From contig CM049315.1 in the NCBI GenBank assembly GCA_026874595.1, forward strand, positions 61,997,389-62,061,388: DNA of 64,000 bases. The letters are read 5' to 3'. This stretch comes from Sipunculus nudus (taxonomy: Eukaryota; Annelida; Sipuncula; Golfingiida; Sipunculidae). A program made the translations under genes and the position numbers. Positions 27,301-39,300 of the stretch are shown here, one piece after another (within the stretch, counting starts at the first letter, position 1; each line of letters opens with the position of its first letter). The notes under the pieces were generated by a model, which worked only from the letters and a program-made list of their open reading frames with translations, made no database searches and had not been told where the DNA came from.

Positions 27301-30300
27301 AAAATACATGTAATTTGGTATTTTTAACTAATTTAAGAATATTTGACTTTATATGCACTGGTTTGTGAATAACACGGTCATAATCTGTCTTGAAGACATC
27401 AGAGGCATATTACTGCCTTCGAGGCAGTATTGGAGATTGAATCTTGACCCTTAATATGGGCCGAAAAACTAATGCTCTAGCCACTGGGCTACGCCCTATC
27501 CAATTCACATGATTAAAGTTTCCAACTGAAATATTAAAGAAATGCTCTAATATTAATGAAAGCCTACGTTTGTTTATTAAAAACTAAAATACACTTAAAC
27601 TCTCATTTATAGGGTAATGTTTGAATCAATTACCATGAAAACCGAAGTCTCGATATAACGTGTTACTAAATATTATGATTAGTTCTTTCGATAGTGCGGA
27701 AGAGCATCTGGAAGTGTTTTATCCGATGGTCTTTTAATAATCTTGGCCATGAAAACCTAGGATCTGTTGGACTAGTTACCATGGTTTCCTGTTGAAATAT
27801 CGAAGAAAGAAGGTTTAATCAATGGGGACCCTAATATGCATGTTAAATTTGTAAACACGGACTAAACATTTGCTAACATGGGTTCATTTGAAACGTTGAC
27901 CATGGAAACCTAGGTCTACACCTAAAGTTTGTCCAATTATCATGCAAATTTCTAGATTAAAGAAAGTAGAATCTTTAGCAATAGCGGTCCTAATTAGCAT
28001 ATTTATATTTAAAATACGGACTAAACATTTGAATCTTCGACCTTGAAAACCCGGGTCTGTACACAATGCTGGACAAGTTATCTTTTGTTAATTCAGAAAA
28101 TGTCGGAGAAAGTAGACTTATCAATGGCAGCCCTAATTTGCATATTAAAATTTAAAATACGAACTGAACCGTTATTAATGTGGTTTTATTTGTCTCTTTG
28201 ATCATGAAAACGTAGGTCTGGACACAATATTTGGCCAGTTTTTGAGATATTGGGAAAGGTAGAATTTCCATCAATGGCGGCGCATATTTGCAAATTAAAT
28301 TTTTAAATACCCACTAAATCGTTGTTATTATGGTTTTATTTTAATTGTTGACCATGAAAACCTAGGTCTACACAAACTATTTGACCAATTATCATGGTAA
28401 GTTATTGAGATAGAAAAATAGTTTTTATCAATGGCGGCACTAATTTGCATATTAAAAAAATGCCCACGGTCGTCGCGAGGACAACCCAACTCAAAAGTAT
28501 TAGTGGACCCTTACCATCACAAATCCATCTCAAAACCTTGTACTATAGACAATTAATAGGTTCGATAAAGAGTATATATAGAATGCAACTCGAAAAAAAC
28601 CGCCACAGCGGCGTTGGCACCAGAGTTGGGTTCGAGTACATTTAAAGTAGTCGAGTACGAGTTCTGAGTGCTTTAAAAGTACTCGAGTACAAGTATTAGT
28701 ACTTTTGCACATCTTTTCAAAAGTACTCGAGTACGAGTACCGAGTACTCAAAATGTACTTATGAGTATTTTAATGAGTACTTTTTGTAACCAAACTTGTT
28801 TAATGATGATATTAAATTAAATATATACTTACAAAGTTAAAAAATATTTTTATAAATGAAAACCCAGGACAAAATAAAAATATATACAATTTTTTGTTAT
28901 GCTTAATCAAAAAGCGAAATGCAAACTCTAGGGCATATAAACAGCCCATATACAGTGTTACAGGTGCCCCTTTTATTGTGTGCAGCGGTCTTACAGATGA
29001 TTGTTTTATTGTGCACACGGAGGTTCCATGTGTTGTTGGCATTTGGTTCGTGTAGCACGCGTTGCTTGTTGCCGTGGCAGCATCGCCTGGCCGGGCCGGC
29101 CCACGTGTGAACCCTGACACGGCGTTCTCTGTTCGAGATGTTTCCTGTAGCGTGTGTACTGTGTATTATGTAATATTCTTTTCGATTGTTCGTGAAAGGG
29201 AATTTTCTAGAGTTTTCGGATGAAAGGTTAGGGGCTGTTTTAGAGCCGAGAGAGAGGTGAGAGAATATTCCAGTGGACACAGAAGCGTGCATGTCAGTCT
29301 GTGGGACCTATTCCGATAAGTGCGGCCATTATAGATTTTCTTCTGGATTTGTGACGAATCTTGTTTGGTCTTCAGTTAGCTTTCGGGATTGTTACAAGAT
29401 CATTACATTGGACTGTTATTCTCTGAGAAGATTTGTGTGACCAGTTCATCTGAATTATATGCTTTAAAGGACTTGTCGCTGTGGCAGTGATGGTATCCAG
29501 GTACTGTGCATTTTGTGTATTAGGTTGTGTGATTGTATTGATTTGCTGTTATACTGTTGTTGTACTGTGTAATTGTATTGATTTAGTGTACTGTAATGTA
29601 AGGGTTGTTTTAAGAATAAATTATAGAATTTGTTAACAAAAAAAAACACTGACTTCTTAATTCATTCCCCTAGACATTTTACGTTGCCTAGTGTTACATA
29701 ATCTAATTTTTTTCTCCATTACAAAATTTATGTTCATCACGCATACGTGATCTGTTGATATTAGGTTCCGTAACAACAGTTGGAAATTTATCAAAGCATT
29801 AACTTATTATAGTAGACGGTTTGCATTGAAGAAACATCTGGTCTCATAGGTTCTCAAAAATATATTTCTTAGCCAGGACAAGAAAATCAATTTACTCAAT
29901 GTTGTATTATGCAAATTCAAAATACTGGTGGGAATGTTCAGAAACTACAACATAAAAAGTCATATAAAGTTAATATATAACAGTTACATTGTTAAAGGAA
30001 ATCTCACTTACATTGTATAAAGCATATAACCATATGTTAACAATTTGTAATCAAATAATAATAACAGTGATAACAATAATAATAACAACCGTATGTTATT
30101 ATTTATATAATGTCAACTTATGAATAATATGGGACTATAGCCTAATGAAGATATTTATTGACAACCAGTATATATATTATATATGTAATATTAATAGAAT
30201 ATTACAGGTTTTCAAAGTTAGTAAAAGTAATATTACTATTGATAGAAAAGAAATTTGAACTAGTAGTGGTAATTGTACCCCAAGTGATAATAGCTATCAC

Positions 30301-33300
30301 TTTTCTATTACATCCCTAGGCTATCTGCTGAATTGAGTGTTTGTTTGATAAGGTTGATAAACCATAGTAAAGGGCCCCTGTGTAGTGTGATTGGTTAATG
30401 CTGGGTGCTTTCATGGTCCAGTGGGCACCGGACAGAAGGCTTTGGCTTGAGGTTAACCCCTGGTTCTCTTGTTGATTCATTAAGTGTACGCTTGGTCATT
30501 AACATTGGAGAAGTCCTTTGTGAGCGAACACAATATGTTGGGCAAGTTATTGTCAGCTGATAGTAGAATTTGATGCTGCAGCCTATGTTTTAGTAGATAC
30601 AGGGTGTATGATCTGATAGTCACAACTTCTCGTGGGTTAATCAGTTGACAGTCAACAGTTGAGTCTTACTTGTGCCACAGACTGTGTACAGAGCTCATCA
30701 AAGCCTGCAATTCCCTATGAAAATCTGCTAAATCTACATTCACATTTAGTTTCATGTTTAAATCAATTCAAGCTTGATTAGCCTAGGCCCCAGAGCACTG
30801 TCGAGTTTATGTTTATGGAATTGTGGCAAACCTTAACTTTTTTATTTTGGGATCTTTCAAAAATTATGATTGTTTCTCTTAAATTAAGTTAATATTACTC
30901 AGTATGAATTTGTTGATTTAATGTTTTATTGAACACTATGTTGTACTTATCTTGCTGGAGATATATAATGCTGTACACATGTACACATGAATTTCATGAA
31001 TGTATTAATAATACAATAGTTCAATTAATTTATATTTTATATTATATAAAAGTAATAGTATTAGTAATAGAAGCCAATTAATAGTAATATTAGTAGTTAT
31101 CGATGCAAAAAATGCTGTAATGCTGTTTCAGTTATAGTAACAGATGGATTACTTTAAGTACTATTATATATGATATTATATGTTATATATGTTATATATT
31201 ATGTATAATATCTAACTATAATATACTATTATAAACTATTACTAATATTATTAATTGAGATTAAGTTTATTTAGAAATTGTAATGATGTATGAAATACCT
31301 AAAAGTACTCATGAATTACTCATATGAGTACCGAGTACTTTCAAAGTATACGAGTACAAGTACGAGTGATTTTGTGATTTAAAAAAAAAAGTACTCGAGT
31401 AAGAGTACTGAGTGCTCAAAAAAGTACTCATGAGTGCGAGTACTATGAGTACGAGTACTTTTGGACCCAACTCTGGTTGGCACAGACAACAACCTTAGTT
31501 CTTCTTCCGCCAAGATGCTTGTTAATAAGATCATAGGTCATGTGATTTCCTGGAGCTGAAATTTAAATGTGCTACAAGCCGTGCGGCATGTTAGCGGTCT
31601 CACATAATGATACGAGTTTAAAAAATTGCCCGGCTGGCCGGCCGGCCAAGTGGATCAAGTTTTTCAGTGGATCTCGGACTCGGTCGAGATGTTCAAGCGG
31701 CTATTTCTCGTGCCGGTTGGCTCGGCCGGGTAAAAATCGGCCGGCCGCAGCAAATCTCAGTGGATCTGGCCCTTAAGATAAGATTCCCTGGAATTTTCTC
31801 TCTCGATTGGTCATCCTAATGAAAAAAAACTAGCTTATGACACTAATAATAACGATAACCATCCTGAGAGATTGTATAATGAGCACAATGGGCGCGAGAT
31901 TACCTTTTTTATGTGTGTTTGTATCATCAGAGAAATTTTTCACGAAACTCACCTTGACTAGCTATAGATAATCTCTCCCAATTTCGATTTTGGGAAAATT
32001 CCATACATATTTAATAAAGTGAGAGGTCGCAAGGCTACTTTGCGGTGTCGCCGCCATAATTAACGAGAAATACACTAAAAAACAGATTGGTTAAATATAT
32101 AACCAATTTAATTGGTTAAGCCAGTTCTGGTTGTTTTAACCAAGATATTGTTTATCTTATTCAATGCATTGTTAAAGTACTTACCAAACCAGTTGGTTGT
32201 TTTAATCAATTGTTATTGGTTAACAGAATAAAAATACTGTATGTAGGTTTAACCAACATATTGGTCAATTGATAACCAACATATTGGTTACTTTAGCACA
32301 CATATATGGCCAATTTGGTTGGTTGAGATGATATTGGTTGATTTAACCAACACATTGGTAATGTCAACCAACTTGTAACCAAACTCATTGGTCATTTTAA
32401 CCAATTTTTATTGGTCGAACGTTTGGACGCATATATTAAACCATTTTTCTAGGTTGAGTTAAACATTGGTTGATTTTATAACATATTGGTTATTTTACCA
32501 ACTGATTTGTAAGGCACTGACCAAATCAATTGGTCAGTTTAAAAATCAGAGACATAAGTGCTCCAAATCAGACACAAACGATGCAAGCTTCACTGGCTGG
32601 GAGGCAAAACGTCTGACTTGTATGCGAGCGGTCACAGGTTCGCTTCCAAGACCGGGCGAAATTTGTGTTTCCCCTTGAACCCACACCAGAGCGACCCGAA
32701 ACTGAAGGATGACATACAAGAAGACTCCCAATCAATCTGAAGAATAAAACAACTGAAAAGGGGGCCGAAAGTAGCAGTGCACACATACATATGTCCACTA
32801 GTTTGACCAGTTTGAATTGGTTCATGTGACCAATTTATTACTTGATTTAACCAATTTGTCCTGGTTGACCTCAACCAAAGTACATTGGTTGAGAATAACC
32901 AAATTATTTTGGTCAAACTGACCAATTTTACTGGTTTAAATGATCAGCTGTGTTGGTTGCTCTAACCAATATATAGGTTGATTTGACCAATACCTGTTGT
33001 TTGATTACAACCAAAATATTTTGACCAATTAAATTGGTTGGATTTAACCAATGTTTTGGTTGATTCAACCAATCTGTTTTTTGAGTGATATATATGATGG
33101 ATTTTGATAAAACTTTAAAGAAATGTTCATCAATAAAATATCTCGCCTAAGTTCGATTTCAAGCAAAATCTTTGCATATTTAATGAGGTCAGAGGGCACT
33201 GCACTCTGAAGCCAGCGCGTTGAACTACCAAACATCCTTTGGATATTCATGAAAATCAATATACATATTTACCAATGGAGGTTCTCACCTCAATTAAATT

Positions 33301-36300
33301 CTCAGCAAAATTCATGCATATTTAATGAGGTCAGTGTGGTGTAAGCGTGATAACGTTCAAGGAATATATATAACTGATTTAGATAAAACTCAATAGAAAT
33401 GTTAATCAATATAATATCTCACCTATGTTATATTTCCAGCAAAATCCATGCATATTTAATAAGTCAGAGGTCAGACTTCGGTGGCACCACCCTGGTATAC
33501 CAAAGATCTGATGGATTTTCATATAACCCATGATGAGTATTAACCAACACCTTTTCCTCACCTGAATTAATTTTTCAGCAAATTGCAGTCAAGAACATTG
33601 ATATTATATTTAAGTGATAAAGTATTTAAGTGATAAATCCACACACAAATATGCAAAACACGCGGATTAAAGGTCACAGTGACCTGATTTCTTGTATGCA
33701 TACAAGAATATTGACTAATGACCAACCTTGATATTATGTAAGACATTTTAATGGTCTAACGTTTACAATTTGTGCCTTGTTGACAAATGACCCGTCGTAA
33801 TAGCTGAGTATAAACAATACAACAAAAATGCGAAAAAATGAAGCAAATTAAGATGGCATCTAGAGCAATCCAGGATTTATAAAGTATCACATTTAAAAAA
33901 ATAACATGAAACAGTTACTGAGATTTCTAAGTTAAAGTATGAATTTTAGTTAAAAATCGCCTGCTACATAAGCGTTTTTGTACATTTGTCTGCAGCAGCT
34001 ATAAAAACTAATTGGGCAGACATTCTTCAAAATGTCCATGATGATAGATACATTGTGTAACTAAGGTACCTACATCTACAGCTCAAAATTTTAAAGTTAC
34101 GCATTTGAATAGTGAACAGTTTTGAAGGACTGGCTGACATAATTTTCTTCATTTCTAGCTCAGCTGACTGAAAGTCTACTGAGGTATACGTATGATGCTT
34201 TGTCCGTCGTCCGTCAGCCAAACAGAGATCCTAACCGCCGACTCAAGAAGCTTCTCGTGAACATCCATAGAAGTCAATAAAAATTAGGTCACTGCGACCT
34301 ATACCCTCCGAGCTATGGGGCGTGTTAGTACCCATCAGAATAATTATTAAAATTATACAAAACTACCAATATTTTTTATAATTAATGCACGGATTATCAT
34401 GAATCGTGCCTTGAATAGTGAAAATGACTAGACTTGCCAGAACCTGTTTTCTTCTCATTTGAATGATTTTTTTACTCTATTTTCAGACTAAAATGACATC
34501 AATCATTTTCTCAGCTATGGTGTCATCTAGTGTCACGGAACCTGGTGTATTTATTAAACATAAGCGGGTGTCCTGTAGAAATCTCCCTGTCCGTCCTTCT
34601 GTTCAACTGTCCGCCTGTCTGTCCGTCCGTCCATCCACGAATTAGTTACAAAATGATACCTCTAGTTTGAATTGACATACGGATTTAAGCCAACCACTAA
34701 AGCAAGAACCAGTTTGGTTCATCAGGTCAAAGATCTAGGTCACTGGACACATTTATTAAAAAAAATTGTGGATGGGTTTCAAGCTAAACTTCTCATGCAA
34801 AACCTTTCATGTTATGCATATAACTCCAGTTTAGTTTGATATATCGTTTCAGACTTCATATATATGGCCTACTACAGAAGTAAGAATCCTATCGAATTTA
34901 GGGTCATGAGGTCAAGGGTCAAGGTTACAGGACCTACACTTTGAAAAGCTAATAAAAATATCCTTATAATAATGTTAATTGTGCAGATAATGCACATTGT
35001 TTTTCTTAGTCAAACGCAAACATTTGCTTTGCGGCATAGAGCACTAGTACAAGTTCACAAATAAACAACAATTACGTTATCCGTATAGAATGTAGGTAAC
35101 AGTAACCTAATTTATGGTATGCAAGTGACCGACCTTGAGATAAAGTATATAAATAGTTCTTTAATAATATTTCAAATTTATTGCAGTGTGCATAATTGAT
35201 CACAAACGATCATGTCTGTTAGGCAAGGTGTTATTACATTATCGGTTAATTTTAATTTACATTAACGGTTAGGGAACTTTGTTCAATTATCGGGTTATCC
35301 AGTATGACGTTATCGGTTGGCAAATGTTGTTACATTATCAATCGAATTAATATTACACAATTGGTTTGGGTTACAAAATCGTATTTTTTATTACGTTATA
35401 GGCTGGTATTACATTATCAGTTGATTTGGTATCACCTTATCAGTGTGTGTTACATTATCAGTTAATTAGGGCCCCGCTTGACAAGCGGTGCCCTATAGTG
35501 ATCACCGTGTCAGTCGGTCCATCCGTCCTTCCGTCCTTCCGTCAGTGCTACTTTCTTTCGCACGCGATCACTCAAAAACAACATACTGCAGCTTTCCCAA
35601 ATTCAGAGGGATAATCGGTACCTATGAGTGCTCCAGACTATTGAATTACAGACTTGTTGGAATTCAAATATGGCCGCCACAACCCAATCGATGACTTTCT
35701 ATCACACGCGATAACTCAACAACAACATACTGCAGCTTTCCCAAATTCTCAGGGATGGCTGGTACTTCCACTATTGAGTTACAGACTTGCTCAAAATCAA
35801 ATATGGCTAACAGACTACATTCTGTGATTTTCTATTGCACACATTATTTCAGACATATCTTCTTTAATCCAGTATGATTTTTCCCTCATGCATATTGATA
35901 AAAACCTGTTTCTGTTTGTGATATTTCTCAAATTAAACTTAATTTTTCACTCATATGTAAACTAGTCCAGCACTAGCAGAAATGCGGGGCCCTCTGAAGA
36001 CTATTGTCCGACCATATCTAGTTTCTTATTACATTATCGGTTAATGTTACATTATAAGATGATTATTACATTATCAGTTGTAACAAGTCCTACATTAGTC
36101 GAGTTTAAAAACAAAGTTATGCACCATCCTAAACATCGGAAGGACTGCCTTAATCGCTGCTACATCTAACCCAAATCTTACACCCAAATCCGTGTTGGAG
36201 GTATTTTATATTTAAGGTGGCACACGTGATTCTATTATAAACGTCCAGGGTGATGGAGAAGGCCCCGGCATATATAGTACAGCACTAATTCTGGAGTTCA

Positions 36301-39300
36301 AAAATAAAATAAAAATATATCTGCCTGTATACTGTTAAATTATTAATTGTTTAGCTGATCCCTTATACCTACCACCTATTGTTATCTATCGGTATATTAC
36401 TATCTGGGAAACAGTTTCAATGAACAACTGTGATATGCCATCTAAGTCGGTATACAATTAACTGGAATTTAAGACGATACTTAATGATCACTGAATAATC
36501 ATTAGTGCAAAAGCAAATCACTAATTTTAAAATGGAGGACTCGTTGTGTTTATATTCAAGGGCACCAATAGGGCGTTTTTCATAATATTTTCAATCAAAA
36601 AGTTCCTATAGGAACAACACGGGTTTAATTAACATTCCATGGCACCAACTTTGAACACTTTTAATATATTTATTGACAGTGAAAATAACTATAAAATAGG
36701 TCATGTATATTTTTGCTCACTATTTAATATTAGGCATTGAGTCAATGAACTAATATACTTGTGTACTTGTAATATCCTTTGTTTCTTTCAGATCTTTTAT
36801 AATTAATTATGACTAAATTCGAATAACTAATTATTAAAAAGTGTTACATTGGCTCCTTTTTGATAATTGTTTCAAAATAGTCATAATGACAGTCATTTAT
36901 TGGTCGTCTATTCTAGAAAAAAGTAAGAACTTATAGACAGCTTAGCGCCATGACCCACGAGTCCCTTGTTTACCTGTGAAATTGTCTCTGTCATCTAAGT
37001 TGTAGTCATACTGTCCATCTTTAAATATATAATTGACAGAGCATCCACTATTATCAGAGCTTTATGACAACATTCTACTGACCGTTACGAACTAAAAATC
37101 TGTAAGCATCGAATAATTGAAGGCCAATAAATGGACAGCCATCGTATCGACATAAAATATTTATTCTTCGAGCAAAAACCCCATAGTACTATGTATTTAG
37201 TTTTATTGATTGTCAACCACTGAAAGAATAATCATACGTTTCAATCCGACAGAGCACATTATTTGTAAGTTGCACAAACGCATGCTTTCCGAGCGTTACT
37301 TTTTTATCAAGTTCTCATCACAACATATCCAAATGTAAGTTATTTGTCTTCAAAGAAATCTAGTCCAACATACTTAAATGTAATAAATCTGCTCTTGTCA
37401 CTGCTTCTATAACATGTATTTGCAAATAAGTATATGTAAAACCAAACTTGATTTAGGAGAAATGATTCCTTTACCCATAATTCTTAACCTAAATAACAGA
37501 GTATTTACTTTTGTAAGCACGATACCACACAAGGTGTATATTTAACTTTCAAAATGGCTGACAGCAACAATTTTGGATTTCGGTTTCCTGGTGACTAAGC
37601 CACTATTTACTTGTTCATATCTACTTTTCTGGAACCAAATTTGTTCATGTGACTGTGGATTTCACTGTGTATATTAAGTCTTACCTCTTACTGCAAAAGA
37701 CACAATCACTTCTTTCGGGTTTATTTTCTCAACGAAAACGGTATCACCATATGATGTCTCATTAACGACCGAGTTGAGAAAACTTGTCTTGTCCTTGCCG
37801 TCCACCAGCATCTTTAGTGCTACAAACACAAATTCAAATTGCAAGTCCAAAACAAAAAAGGTAATGTTTACCATGAAATAAAGGAAATATAAGTGTTTTT
37901 CACCATACATTTTATGCAAACGAATATTATTTCACACGAGAATTGATGCAAAAAAGTACTTACTTATTGTTGACAGTACTCATAGAATCATTCAAAATCA
38001 ATGTTTTCTTAAGGCTTTACATGTGAGAATAACATGGCAATGACAAAAATCAGGACTGTTGTTTCGCCACAAGAGGGATAGATGGTGTGCGCAATCACAA
38101 TTGTGTAAAGCATATTGCAATTTTGCCATTCTAAATCAATAACACTTCATTTGACACTTGATCTTGCTTAAGTTACAACAAAATGTGAGACGATAATATG
38201 AATAAATGATTAATAATTTTATTAATTATTACGATCCATTTTTGTCTGTGTTAAAATATTATGGTTCCAATAAGTCATCGAGCAGCCAACTTGAACATTT
38301 CCTATTAAATGACAGGAAGCCTGTCATACGGCTTTCACTTTCAGCCTCTTATCAACCCTAACATAATTTAGATGTCTAAATGTGTAACAAAAACCTTATC
38401 TCAACCAAATTCATCAATTTCTGTGACGTCCGAAAAATATTGAAGAATATCAAATTTTAGAAAACGATATAACGATACCCAATATACGAACCGACGTGCA
38501 TCGCGATATACTGATAATTTATCGCGCACACCCAGTCATGACACATACGTGACATTATGATATTACTTGTCTCTCTTCAGATTACCTTTGACCCAACAAA
38601 ATTGCACTGGACAGCGGCTGAAGTAGCCTTAAAATATGTAAATATATTTACAATTAATTGCCTCCGCCAAGAGGGTTTGCGTTCCTTCCAATTCACTAAA
38701 TTAGGCTGAGTCCTTTTATGACTTTTGCGAGAGTATTTCAAACGAGGTCAGGTCCTCTCATGACAAACAGAAGTTTGTTTCTGCTGAGGAAAATTCCTCT
38801 GATGACTCCAAAGGGGAGTTTGATTGTAATAAGGATGTAGATTCCTTTAGTGACTCTGAAAATGAGTTTATAACTGACACTGACTATAACTGATACTGTC
38901 AGTGTCAGTTCTTTGTTTGATGAAACTGAGGAAGCAGATTCCTCTCCTGACTCTGAAATTGAGTTATTTGAGCCATTCATACATGATGGTTTTGTATCAC
39001 CTTCAAGTGATTTTTCAGATTCTACCCCTATCAGAATTTTGAGGGACATTGACTCTGGCCAGACTCTCATGTAAGCAAACACTTTGCCATTTTCTAATAG
39101 GTCCTTTAATGGTGCACATGCACTTGTAAATGGTGTGTTTTCAGACAAGCACACTTCAGTTCGGCTTCACAGTATACATTTAAAGTCAGATTTGATTTCC
39201 GGGAATATTACTGCGGGCATAAGAACTACTTTACCCTTTAAGGGAATTCAGTTGCTACTAGGCAATGATGTTGCAGGTGACAAAGTACAGCCTGTACCAA

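Noticed and set aside
27408-27502. Possible tRNA gene on the minus strand
   Set aside because: The B box is imperfect and no acceptor stem pairs; kept only as a SINE-like head.
28812-29292. Overlapping minus-strand frames of 102 and 129 codons and a plus-strand frame
   Set aside because: All lie inside solo LTR copy B, which has copies at three other sites; homologous stretches are broken there.
38738-39154. 138-codon minus-strand frame
   Set aside because: It overlaps the protease region of the Gmr1-type element in antisense; the plus strand has the recognisable motifs.
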